A DNA stretch of 64,000 bases from Sinotaia quadrata (taxonomy: Eukaryota > Mollusca > Gastropoda > Architaenioglossa > Viviparidae): NCBI GenBank assembly GCA_028829895.1, contig CM054177.1, positions 28,781,564-28,845,563 on the forward strand. Reading direction: 5' to 3'. Under the pieces are notes generated by a model. The model ran no database searches, was not told where the DNA came from, and worked only from the letters and a program-made list of their open reading frames with translations. Of the stretch, positions 33,640 through 45,514 are shown in pieces. Positions within the stretch are counted from its first letter, which is position 1; every line of letters begins with the position of its first letter. Made by a program: the position numbers and the translations under genes.

Positions 33640-34800
33640 TTTCCATTACCAAAGTGATGGCCGATAGAGGAGGAAATTTGTTAAAGTCTCAACAGGTTTA
33701 ATTCGGCACACCAGAGAACAGCACATTTTATAACTTTGAACACCTAAAGATTAAACAATTAAACAGAAAATGATTAAAACAAGCACATACTCTTTACGTG
33801 TTCACCAGCCATCTTAACCTGCTAAATTTAAATGAGAGAATACCTTTAAAATTCAGCACACTTATGTGAGACTGGTGTTTATGCTTACCACAAGACTGTT
33901 GATTTTCAAAGTCTAATGATGGCTAGGAGGCGTGGTGGTGGGGTGGTTGGCATATTAAAATCAGTTATCTTTGAACTCTGAGATTCTTTCGGTTTCTTTT
34001 TTCAAAATAAGTGAAGAACCAATAAGTATGTAGCGCACACTAGTTATCGAAATAAGAATTTTATTGACTTAATATTGATTTATTTCAATTCTTTGGGGGG
34101 GGGGGGTGTTGAGGGGGGCTTCCTTTCTATGCATGGGTATGCGTATCTGTATTTGTACAAGAGTCAGACTGAATGCATTTGTTGTTATATGTGTATTTCT
34201 GTGCGTGTAGATGAGTGTTGTGCATAGTGTGTATATTTATGTGTATTTGTGTTTGCCTGTATTTATGTTTGTATAAGTTTGCGAATAAAACTGAATGAAT
34301 TGTTTGTGTACATCTCGATTTTCAAAATGTGTGCTTGTGTGTTTTTGTGTGTATGAAAGTGTGTGAATGTACTTGAAGAAACAAAAGGCCGATTTTCAGA
34401 ATAAATATATAATGATAGACAGAATTAAAACAAAACAATTTCATTTTGTTTTTATAAATAGTATACTGGACTACAGGAGTCACCTTAATTGTCTACACCA
34501 TAAATTAAAAGTCTTATTTCATTCTGTACTTTGAATAGTACACGTAACTATAGGCAGTCACCTTATCGTCTACACCACGAAATGATAGTGAAAATTACTC
34601 ACTACGTCACATATGAATGCACATGAAATGTAATCCAAAACGATTTTTTTCCCAAAAGCTAGACTTCGACAAAACGGTGAAGATCTCAGTAATCCGTGTG
34701 TAAGCGAGCGCTTAGTGCGTGTGTACACAAATTCATTAACAGACAAAATATGCAAAACAAAAACAAAAACAAAAAAAAGCAAACAAAGGATCGAGTAAAG
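33640..34800. other. Intergenic, no gene seen
   Basis: Contains a G10 run near 34095, a TGTGTATTTGTG-rich stretch at 34130-34380 and a local duplication of TAAAAGTCTTATTTCATTCT/GTCTACACCA phrases. Nothing coding. Confidence 0.5.
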
Positions 34801-34804
34801 ATAA

Positions 34805-35053
34805 TAGAGGCAATTTAATAAAGTCTAAAAACTTTGCTTGCACCCGATTTTCGAACAACTGTTCATTAATATTATATTATGGATTAAAAAAGAAGTTTCC
34901 ATCACTTACTGAAAATATTTCTGCTATTTAATAATGGTCCAAATGATTGCATCACCCCCGGCCACCAGTTTCAACATAACTATTTTCTGCAACTTTTTAT
35001 AATAGTCCAACACCACACCCGATTAATAGTTTCAAAAGCCAATTACAGCAAAA
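34805..35053. repeat. Degenerate tandem repeats trailing from the H15 gene
   Basis: Three eroded units of about 80 bp: TAAAGTCTAAAAACTTTGC ... CACCCGATTTTCG; TAATGGTCCAAATGATTGCATCAC ... GGCCACCAGTTTC; and TAATAGTCCAACACCACACCC. They resemble the 3' end of the adjacent coding region (TAAGGTCCAAACACTTTCAT ... CAGCCGGCCATTAAGGGTTCC). Confidence 0.55.
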
Positions 35054-35827
35054 TTAATAAGGTCCAAACACTTTCATGCCGCCGCAGCCGGCCATTAAGG
35101 GTTCCACCAAGGATTCTTTGTTCGTCAGTTCTTGTTCCAGCATCTCGCTATCTTCGTTGGCGTTCATGTTGACGCGGTCGTCGCCATCGCCGTTGTGAGC
35201 ATTTCCTGAGCTCTCACCTTTCTGGGAATCCATGTCCGTTGCAGAAGATTCGTTCAGCACGTTTTTCTTCAGACCGGCCCTGGAACGCAGACTGGCATTG
35301 GGTCGAGCGTTGTGTGGCTGCTGTTGCTTTTGTTGATGGTTTTGTTCGTTTTGAACACTCTCATCTTCATCGACGCCGCTGTCGCTTTCCTGCATGCTGC
35401 TGCATCCGGCATTGTTGGTGTCGGACTGCGAGATAGCAGTGACCGTCCTGCTGCGTGTGCGGCTGGCCACTGAGTTGGCCAATCTTAAGTTCGATTGCAT
35501 TCGGCGGGACAGTTTGAAGCGATCTTCTGTCATTTCTTTGATCATACCGGAATCGCAGGCTCGCTTCAACGCCTTTCTGATCTGCTCGGTAGTTACTGTC
35601 GCAGGCTGCTTGATGCGCTTGATGCGGTTACGGATGACCTCCAAGGTGGTGCCGTTCTCACCGACCATGTCCATATCCATGACGATGGAAGCGACCTGCT
35701 TTGCCGTTACTGAAGATCTCCGTATTGGCATTGGCCACAACACTACAGGCGGTGATCGATTGGAACTTGGGTGGGGTGACATCTTGCGCTTCAGCGATCG
35801 ACAGGAGACAGACTGCCCAAAAGACAT
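35054..35827 (-). CDS. H15 (linker-histone-like winged-helix) domain protein
   Basis: Single-exon frame of 257 residues. The ATG at 35827-35825 is the first after an in-frame TGA at 35875-35873, in good context (TTGCCAATG). Residues 35-110 form a winged-helix region like the linker-histone globular domain: VASIVMDMDMVGENGTTLEV, then IRNRIKRI, IRKALKRACDSGMIKEM and a final DRFKLSRR strand. The C-terminal half is unlike a classical H1 tail. It is not Lys-rich but has Arg/Ser (ASRTRSRT), an acidic patch (SGVDEDES), a Gln/Asn stretch and an acidic Asn-rich end, finishing MAGCGGMKVFGPY. It is probably nuclear and DNA- or chromatin-binding; a testis or gamete role is speculation. Coding GC is well above the surroundings. 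Genes on both sides share its strand but show no link. It might be nested in a long intron of SLC46-like paralogue 2 if the exon at 41347 belongs to that gene. Confidence 0.8.
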   Translation of the reverse strand: MSFGQSVSCRSLKRKMSPHPSSNRSPPVVLWPMPIRRSSVTAKQVASIVMDMDMVGENGTTLEVIRNRIKRIKQPATVTTEQIRKALKRACDSGMIKEMTEDRFKLSRRMQSNLRLANSVASRTRSRTVTAISQSDTNNAGCSSMQESDSGVDEDESVQNEQNHQQKQQQPHNARPNASLRSRAGLKKNVLNESSATDMDSQKGESSGNAHNGDGDDRVNMNANEDSEMLEQELTNKESLVEPLMAGCGGMKVFGPY

Positions 35828-35859
35828 TGGCAAAGTGTCAGACAAGTAACAGTTCCGGA

Positions 35860-35990
35860 CCTTAGAGCGTCGTCAGCAGACTGTTGCTCCAGTCACTAAG
35901 AGAGTTGCCTAGAAACGCCGAACTCCCTCTCATTACTGGATACGGCTTGCGTTTGTTTTCGCGGTTGGCATGGAGACGCGAAAGCTGAGT
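35860..35990 (-). promoter_or_regulatory. Probable promoter of the H15 gene with two X-box-like sites
   Basis: GC-richer stretch immediately upstream of the ATG. It contains GTTGCCTAGAAAC (35904-35916) and GTTGGCATGGAGAC (35964-35977), each resembling the RFX-factor X-box (GTTGCC-N1-2-RGYAAC) with one to three mismatches. Two such sites 47 bp apart upstream of one gene are suggestive. There is no TATA box. Confidence 0.45.
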
Positions 35991-35994
35991 TTTC

Positions 35995-36934
<940 letters not shown>

Positions 36935-38625
36935 GGAAATACCTCTAGAAGGAAATATGGGTGATGGATTGTGACCAAAAGGATATGAGTTAAAATGTTC
37001 CTCCCTCCCCCCCAACAACAACAAAAAAAAGCGTGACCCTTTATGGACATATTTTAAAGCTAATCTGTTACTGTTGTACATCGTTTTGAATTTTTCATCG
37101 GTTTAATATATGAAGAAAGAAAGAGTGGCTAAGATGTCGGTATCAGCTACATGGTGCTTAGATTTAAGATTGTATTATTATATTAATAAGCAATTTTTGC
37201 CTTTACAATATGAAATGTCCAATGCCTTTATATTTATAGAATATCCACCAGACTATGAGTAATGCAGTTAAGGAAATGTCTATAAGATAATGTACATAAG
37301 AGGACATCTATAAGGAGACATTTATCAGACAATGAGTACTATGTGTACGTAAGATGTATATCATGTCTACATAAGGAGACATCTATCAGACAATGAGTAA
37401 TACATGTGTGACAAATATTTCTACCCTTTCTTCTATTTGTCACTTATTTTCTGTATATTCTTTACCTATGAAATATTTTAATTGGTGCAACAGTGTATTT
37501 ATATTGATAAAATTTACGTAGTGAGACTTTAAAAGGAGACACTGTGCACTGCACGTTAAGAATAATATGCTGTGAAAATCGTAGTTTTCCCCAAACCCGT
37601 TAAGTAGACGATAGCCTAAACTCGCCTTAGAGTAACATAATCAAATGGTGCCGTTGTCGTTCCTTGTGAATTCAAAAGTCAAAGTTTCATTGAAATAGCG
37701 AGTTGAGCTGCTAGAGCTTGTTATTGATAACCGGATTACCTGTGATGCAAAGTGCTTTTAGGGGACCTGTTATGAGTGAGCCAGTTATGACTGACTAATG
37801 GCCAACCGCAAATGACCAACAAAACCTAGGGAGCAAGCAGCCTAGTGGAAAGATTCTTTTTCTTGTCACTTGTTTCCAAACATTGGTAACGAACGCATGC
37901 TGTTCGAAAAATCCCCACTGTGATGTATGTACACATGCGATAAATGTCATTCGTGAGTAAATTCACTTCCTTTCCACTAAATAGAAATGTAATTTTCATG
38001 TTTTTCGTTCAGCTGAGTAATATTGTATTATAATTTACATGTACAGCTCTGTATGCTGTCTTATAATTGTATCTTTTTCTTGGTTTATTTTATCCAGTAG
38101 AAATGCCATGTGGTTTAATGTTGGCTGATGTTAGTTGGAAAATGTGTAAGGAACTTTGTAACAGTTACTGCTGTAGGTCTAAATCCCATGAAACTGATCT
38201 TGTAATGATTCAGAGATTTATATATGTAAGTAATTGATAAGGAGAACTTACAGTACAACTTCATGTTTATTTAAAGGTGTAATAAAAGTGTAATGCCATT
38301 CAGTCAAGGCAGAGAATAAGATAAATGAATTTTATAAGCACTAAAAATTCTTATAAGTGTTAGGAAAAGTCAGACATCAAATCTCAATGTGGGCACCTGT
38401 TGTTAGTATTTTGGGACACACCAGATCAGTGCTGATCTATGGTGTCTACCTGTAACATGGAGTTTAGCATTGGAAGGGGTACATTAGTTGCTCCTTCGCC
38501 CAATGTCTGCTAATTGGGATGTGTGTAAAAAAAAACCCACTGTAATTATCATAAGGTGGAGAAATGATAATAATATTCTCTAAATTTAAGAGACCCTCTT
38601 AAATTGCAGCAGGCACAGGAGACCT
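36935..38625. other. Intergenic, no gene seen
   Basis: Contains early diverged units (GGAGACATCTATCAGACAAT at 37300-37400) of the array that begins near 38630. Otherwise unique AT-rich sequence. Confidence 0.5.
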
Positions 38626-38629
38626 ACCA

Positions 38630-39245
38630 GACAATGAGTATTATGTGCACATAGGAGACATGTATCAGACAATGAGTAATAAATTTACAAAAGGAGACAT
38701 TTATAAGACAATAAGTAATACATAATACAGAAGGAGAAGTCTATCAGACAGTCAGATTATTATATGTACAGAAGGAGATGTCTATAAGACAATGAGTAAT
38801 ACACATACAGAAAGAAAGGTCCATAAGACAATGAGTAATATATACACAGAAGGAGAGGACTATAACACAATGAGTAATATATGCACAAAAGAAGAGGTCT
38901 GTAAAACAATAAAGACATGTAATATATACACAGAAGGAGAGGCTAGAAGACAATGAGTAATACATGTACAAAAGGAGAGGCTAGAAGACAATGAGTAATA
39001 CATGTACAAAAGGAGAGGCTAGAAGACAATAAGTAATACATGTACAAAAGGAGAAGCTAGAAGACAATAAGTAATACATGTACAAAAGGAGAGGCTAGAA
39101 GACAATAAGTAATACATGTACAAAAGGAGAGGCTAGGAGACAATGAGTAATATATGTACAAAAGTGATGTCCATTGGGCAATGAGTAATACATGTACAGA
39201 AGGTGATATCTATCAGACAATTAGTAATACATATGTACAGAGAGT
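38630..39245. repeat. 38-bp minisatellite, about fifteen copies
   Basis: Units of ACATGTACAAAAGGAGAGGC, TAGAAGACAATGAGTAAT. The centre (38940-39150) is nearly homogeneous; the edges are diverged. Confidence 0.92.
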
Positions 39246-41340
39246 TAGATGCTCGAGGCATGTCAAAACTTGCTTAAATATAATAATAAATAAACCACGA
39301 AGACTAACTTGCATTACCTAAGTGAACAGAACCTTGCCAAAATAAGATGCAAGTGAGACAAAAAGTGACAGGGGTGAGATGATATGTGATTGGATTGAGA
39401 AGACAAGTGAAAAGAGTGCAATGAAATGTGATAGTGGGATGAGTTTAAAAGCAATACAGGGTGAGAGGAATAGTAAAAAGGGTGTTCGGGATGAAATGAA
39501 AAATTATAACATGTGATTAAAAGTGAGAAGGGAAAGGTAAAGAGTCAGTCTTATCACTTAAAAAGTGAAAATTTCAAAATTATTTATTTAACTGGTGAAA
39601 GGTTTCTTGTCCAGGGCACTGTGAATTGAGACATATCTCACAACAAATGTAAAACTAGTTAACAAGGAATCAAATCAAACAACTTTAGTCAAGAATTTTT
39701 TGTTCAACAAGGGCATGCATTAAAGTATGGGCTCTCTCTTTCTCTCTCACTTTAAGAAAAGCCATATAGTATGGTTAGGGTTACAAATGCCTGAGAAACA
39801 ATACATTAAAATAAGGTCTGTTTCACTCTCTCCTTGATACAAATCAATCAGTTTAAGACTATATATATTGTATAATGACAACATTCAAATGAAATATGGA
39901 TCCTCTGCCCCATTCTCTCCATGAAAAGGCATAGAATAATGCTAGGTCTATCATATCTATATTCTATAATAACACATTCAAATATGGGCCCTTCTTTCAC
40001 GGGAAATAAATACAAGTTTTGTTAACAATGATTATAACTTCACTCTCCAGCAATGTTAGTATATATGTCATATCAGAAACTAATGAAGCATATGGTAAGT
40101 GAGTCTCATTAAATTCACAAGTAGTGGTTTTCAGAAAATCTCATAGGAACAGGTTAAAATGCAATGTACATTATAACTTAACAAGTTTGTGCACCAGTAT
40201 CAAACAACAGAAAATATTATGAAAACAAGTAAAAGTAAAAGAAAAGATGTAAGATTTGTCCATTTAAAACTATTAAAAATCAGAAGACAGAAATATTTTC
40301 CTTTTTAAAAACTATTATATAAAGAAAGAATAAAGAGCACCCAACAAAATAGTCTCATATCTTACACATTTAAATTTTTCTTCCATTCAAGAGGAAGTAT
40401 GATAATATATAATTAAATTGTAAAATAAGAAACTTAGTTTTGATTCCAAAATAAAGAATAATGAGTAACTCAGAATCTTAAAAAAATCATAAGAAATAAA
40501 TGTGTAATTTTTTCTTTTCGTTTTCGTTAAAAAAAAAAAAAAAAAAATTAAATTTACTAAAAGCTATATTGTTAGAAAGTTGCAAGATAATCATAATGGA
40601 GATGTAAAGTAAAATATGTGGCTTGTGGGCCCTTCAGCTGCTATGATCAGACTTTATATTAGTGCAGCTAAAGAAATAGCAATAAACGAATTATAATTAT
40701 TTTGAAGAATGAAGACATTATATCTTTTTATATAGCATTTTTATAATCTTTTCGTTTTAGCTTGTTTCAATGTTTGATAGAAGAGGACAGTAATCTTTAT
40801 TGCTCAGTCTGATGTAAATTTTACTATAGATATTATATATGGGAGAGTTAAAAGTTGATCGCCATTTTGTAATATAATACAAATTGTTCTCAGTATTCTG
40901 AGTTTATGTTTAATAAGAATTAAAGTGAACCTAATCGCACACCACGTTGTATCAAAAAGACTGATAAAAGTTCACTCGGTGACCGTACGGCCCATAACTC
41001 TTGTTATCAAGGACGGCTGAACAATTACTGTGACTCGTGACAAGGAAAATTGTATATATTTAAATATGTCCCCATCAAAAAAATTTTAAATATGTGTGTA
41101 TTATTTTAAGTAATTTATTTGCCTAATCAAAAATGATTTAATAAAGCTGCAAATAGCCACAGTAAATATAAAGCTAAATTAATTATTCACACAATGATCG
41201 AAAGATATATTTAAAAAATATAGGTCTAAGGATCCGATGCAGATTTAGTTAAGGCAAGGTGCGCAAATAAATCTAATCAGGAAACAACAATACCTACACT
41301 GATAAAAACAATCACATTTTAGGTCACGCAGCAAATATAT
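39246..41340. other. AT-rich sequence, no gene seen
   Basis: No motif, splice-bounded frame or array recognised. A poly(A) run is near 40530. Two diverged copies of a TATGGGCTCTCTCTTTCTCT-like phrase occur at 39725-39985. Confidence 0.5.
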
Positions 41341-41346
41341 ACTCAC

Positions 41347-41490
41347 CTTAATCTGACAACTCGATTTATCTTTACATATCACCGATGAGTTTGCCACCTA
41401 CTATAGTCGCGTGACGATGTACAAATATAAACAAACATATGACCCGACCTATATTATTTTCTTCCGGGTCGTTCCAGATATCGCGGTTCC
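41347..41490 (-). promoter_or_regulatory. Probable untranslated first exon and promoter
   Basis: On the minus strand a CG-richer stretch (GAACCGCGATATCTGGAACG, then ACCCGGAAG) is followed by ATCGTCACGCGACTATAG and ends in CAGATTAAG|GTGAGTATAT, a strong 5' splice site at 41346-41345. ACCCGGAAG resembles an ETS/GABP site typical of TATA-less promoters. It may be the first exon of SLC46-like paralogue 2 (acceptor at 29007) with the H15 gene inside the intron. Joining them puts a TAA just before the 29005 exon frame, so the exon would be 5'UTR and translation would start at 28949. Inference only. Confidence 0.35.
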
Positions 41491-41559
41491 GAGTTTAAAT
41501 GCTTGTGGAGAAAAGTAAGAACGAGAGATAAATGCAACAATAAAAGTTTCAGTATCATA

Positions 41560-43710
41560 AAATAACTTGTTGCAGGTCTTAACGCAGCTGCTATGGTTTG
41601 CTGTTGTCATGAGTACCTATAAACAAAAGGCATTTAGTAATACGGAAATTAGTGTGTGTGTTTTCGTTGACTTCCCGCAGGAAATTGTAAGAACCTTTCG
41701 ACTTCAACTACCGTTCTCGGTTATGGTATGTTCATGTGGGATCCTCCTTATTTCATTTGCTTCATGGTGTTGCAGATGAAGGTGTTCAGTGTCTTGAATG
41801 GATCTTAGGTCTTTACTCTTAGTCCCTGACTTTTCCTTCAGTGTCATAGGTAGTGTGTTGTATTTGGTTGAGGAATTTAAGGAGTATTGAAAGAGTTGTG
41901 ATTGTGTTCTTTTTGGAAAAGTATTGTGTGGGTTGTGAATTGAAGTTGTAGAATGATATTACCTCCTGAACTGTATTTCTTTCATCAGTTTTGTGTAGGT
42001 CGCATTGTAGAAGGAAATGTTGAACAGTATTGTCTGTTCTGCAGTGTGTTCATGGTTTTGGTTCATGATTTGTGTGCGTTTCTTGTGAAGTTAAATCTAA
42101 GCCTGGATATAGTTCTGTTGTGGGATTTTAATATATGTTCTTAATTCGTGCTTCTAATTCAGTTTTGTGGATTGGGGTGCAGAGTTGTTTTTTGTGAATG
42201 GAGCCACATTTTGCCCCACCCCGTCTGCTGCTTCAATTCTTGTAATGTTTATGTGACTGTGGATCCATAAGATTGTAGTTTAGATTCTTTTGTTTCTTTC
42301 TTTATTTGATGGTTGATTTAGTGTTATTTGTAGTCTTGCATGATAGAAAGGGTTTGCTAGGTTTTTGTATTGATGTTAATGAACCTGTAAGAATATGTCT
42401 TTTTGTTGTTTTTTGGGTGGTGGTGATGTTTGGTTTCTCTAATTCTAGTGCTTTGTCTATGGCTATTAATTCTGCAGTGAGTATTGAATGCATTGAATCA
42501 AGTTTGAAAGTTTGAGCACCTGAATATGTGTCTTCTGCTGATCCAGGTCCTAAGTTTTTTTTTTTTTTTTGAGCCATCTGTGTTTATGTGATAGTAATGA
42601 GAATAGTTGAGGTTTATGTGTTCTAGTGTCTTTTTGCTTGGTAAGGATCAGAGGAATGACTTTTTTTTTTTTTTTTTTTTTTAAGAAAGCAATGTTAGGT
42701 CTATGTATGGTGGGTGGGTAATATTGACCTGGGGTTAGTGTGTTCTTGAACAGTTCTTCTGTTTTTAGGGAGTTAAGTTTGTGTGTGTTGAGTAGGTTTT
42801 TTTGGTTATAGTGAGTCTCTCATCAGTCCATTTGGTTTGGGTTTTTTCTCCAGCTAGTTTTATTACAAAACCTCTTCTATCCCATTTTGTGTTCTGTAGA
42901 TTTTTTTGTTGGCAAGTTGTTTTCATGTTTTGTTCTTTTGGTCCAGAGTTTTTAATATTTGTTTGTCTCATTTTTCGAATAGGGTTCATTGTCCTGTTTG
43001 TAAAGTTCAGTATTTTGAGTATTGGGTAGGATATGGGTGCATATTTTGAGTGCTTTGTTTGGGGAGGATTTGTGGTTGTCAGTGGCTTTATGTGGTACTG
43101 CCATAATCTATAATGGAATATATTAGTGACCTTCTGGCTGTTAGGAGGTTGTGAGTATCCACACCCCATTCTTGTCCCTTTATCACTCTAAGTATATTTA
43201 CTGGTTTTTGTATGAACATTAGAACTATGTTGTGAAAATGTTATATTTTTGTCAAAGATGATGCAAAGGAATTTATGAGTTTTGGAGTATTTTATTTCTG
43301 TTTGTTTTAATGTAAAAAGTTAAATATTTTTATGTTGGCTGGAGAAGTCTATTGCAATTGTTTTGTCAGTTGCCAGATCTAGTCCCAATTTTTTTTCTAG
43401 GTTGTGTATATTTGTTTTATGTGTTTCCTGGTCTCAATCTACAATAATATATTGAGGAGTCATCTGCAAATTGGGTTAGCTGGGAGTCATTATCAGTATT
43501 TATTTCATCTAAATCATGTATGGCTATGTTAAACAGGTTAGAGCTTAGGGCACTTCCCTGCCATAAGTGGTGTGTCTTATGGTGGAAAATGTACTATTTA
43601 TTTGAACTTTGAAAGTACGGTCAGTGAGGAAATTTTTTATGTAGTTGTAGAAGTTACCACTTATGTCTAGTGTCACATGTCCAGTTTTTATTTTACGACC
43701 CTGTCCTAAT
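41560..43710 (-). pseudogene. Jockey-like LINE with RNase H domain (dead)
   Basis: Read on the minus strand, 43600-43440 encodes LWQGSALSSNLFNIAIHDLD and QLTQFADDSSIYY, the RT core with the FADD motif. 43169-42765 is thumb/connection sequence. 42530-42440 encodes TFKLDSMHSILTAELIAIDK, the RNase H motif (normally FTAEL.AI..AL). 42140-41900 encodes a degraded C-terminal Cys/His region. Many stops and frameshifts are present, and A-runs (T18 and T20 on the plus strand at about 42556 and 42660) interrupt it. It lies between the helicase gene and the exon at 41347. Confidence 0.8.
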
Positions 43711-45330
43711 TTAGGCATTAATCATCAACATTAATTTATAGGACAATCTCCAACATTAGCGACAGCTGGACCTGCCTAACTTATCTCCCTTTCAATGCCA
43801 CAATCTCAGCTGATTATTCACGACACTTAGTCAGATAAGTTAGTTGACTTCTAGCGATTGATAACGTTATCTCTCTTGTATTTATAGATTAATGATTAAT
43901 GATTCTTTATCTTTTATTCCTGGCTCTAGCCCCCAATCAATCACATTCCTTTGGTCGACTACATACACTTATGTAATAACATAGAGAGATAACAGTTTAA
44001 GAAAATTAACAATAAAATTAAATTTGAAACAAGAAAATGAACAATTTGATTCCGTGAATATAGAGCGATCTCACGCGACCCGGAAAGTCACTTTACTGTT
44101 CACATCATGAAAAATCTATTTTGATTGTCTTTTACACTTAGCTTGATGGAACACTTGTTGTTGTTGTCGTCCACTGACATATGCCGTCATCCGTGACCTT
44201 TGGTGATCCCTCGCGGTTCAACAGGCTGTAATATGGATGCAGTACGATGCTCACTCAATGAGGTGTTTAGGCTCCTGGCTTTCAATAAGTCTGGACTCCC
44301 ATCAAAATAGCGTTGAGTGGTCAGATCAGAGTTCTGAGGTAAAACTCAGGACCAGCTGTTATAAACATACTTATTTATGTTATAGCTTTATGTATGATAA
44401 TGACCTTTATGGGCTTTATGGCAGCAGCGATAATCACTCTTTACAATCTTCACTAACTCACAATTTACATGAAAATTCAAATATATAAAATCTTTACAAA
44501 TATATATTTCCTTCAATACTCCATAGTTGCTCGTAATACAATTTAGCTAGTGACTACGTGGTGCATGTTAATTCTCCCGTGATAAGAATTAATCAATGGT
44601 AATAAAATTACATACATGTGGCGTTTCACCACATTTACAAATGTAATATCGCTGTGCCACTTAGCTTCTGTAGAAAAATGTATTATATCAACAACAATAA
44701 AATTCACAATATTCTACATACATTCACAATACAAAAAATATAGAATTAATTACAAGGAAGAATTTCGATTTTAGAGAAATCAAGGTATTACCACTATGTG
44801 TTTTCTGATAGGCACGGTCATAAATGATGGATGCTCTCTATTTTTCCCTTGTAAGTTGGGTGCAGTGTAACGTAGGCATCTGACGCTGCAGCCCATTCAC
44901 ATGGTTTTATCAATGAGGTAAAGGTCAGCTCACATCTTAGTGCTACATAATTACCCGGTAGGCAAATGACCATACATGGGTAGTTAATATCCGATTTTTT
45001 GGTGTGACCTTCACCTGTTATCTAACCTACTTTCCCCAAATGCGTAAACAAGCCTTTCCACGACCCTTAGCTTTAATCCTTAACGGAAGTTTCTCAATGG
45101 ACACGTCAGATGTGGAAAAACCCATATATAAAAGAAATAATTAAATATATGAAAAGGGTATCAGAATTACATAATTTGTTTTAAAAACTTTGAAAGTTTA
45201 ATATAGACAATGAAAGATAAATATTACTTGTACATATTTAATAAAATTCAAAACATTGTTGTTGATGTTTTTACTCTTTTTTTATTTTAAAAAATGAATA
45301 ATCTTTAGACATATATACATAGGTATGACA
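43711..45330. other. Intergenic, no gene seen
   Basis: Unique sequence downstream of the helicase poly(A) signal. 44560-44650 has a GTGGCGTTTCACCACATTTAC palindrome-like phrase that might be a MITE remnant. Nothing coding. Confidence 0.45.
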
Positions 45331-45337
45331 AGGACAT

Positions 45338-45343
45338 TTTATT
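45338..45343 (-). other. Poly(A) signal of the DDX28-like gene
   Basis: AATAAA on the minus strand, 66 nt after the TAA, giving a short 3'UTR. Confidence 0.65.
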
Positions 45344-45409
45344 GACTGAGTTTTTGTATGTGTAATTTTTCATTAGCAATCTTTGGCATATGTATATAGC
45401 TAGATAAGT

Positions 45410-45514
45410 TTAGGACTTCATGAGTGGCATTTGTTTCTTTTCTAGCTCTGCCAGCAGTTTACGCTTAATGTTTGCATTAACGTTGTGCAGCTCACTTGCT
45501 TTTCGAGCAGAAAT
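45410..45514 (-). CDS. DDX28: DDX28-like exon 12 (terminal)
   Basis: Acceptor TTTGCAG. Encodes ISARKASELHNVNANIKRKL and a Lys-rich tail ending MPLMKS, then TAA at 45412-45410. Confidence 0.9.
   Translation of the reverse strand: MSARKASELHNVNANIKRKLLAELEKKQMPLMKS

Noticed and set aside
35843..35845. TTG start giving a 263-residue H15 protein
   Set aside because: A non-ATG start is not expected here, and an ATG in good context follows six codons later at 35827.
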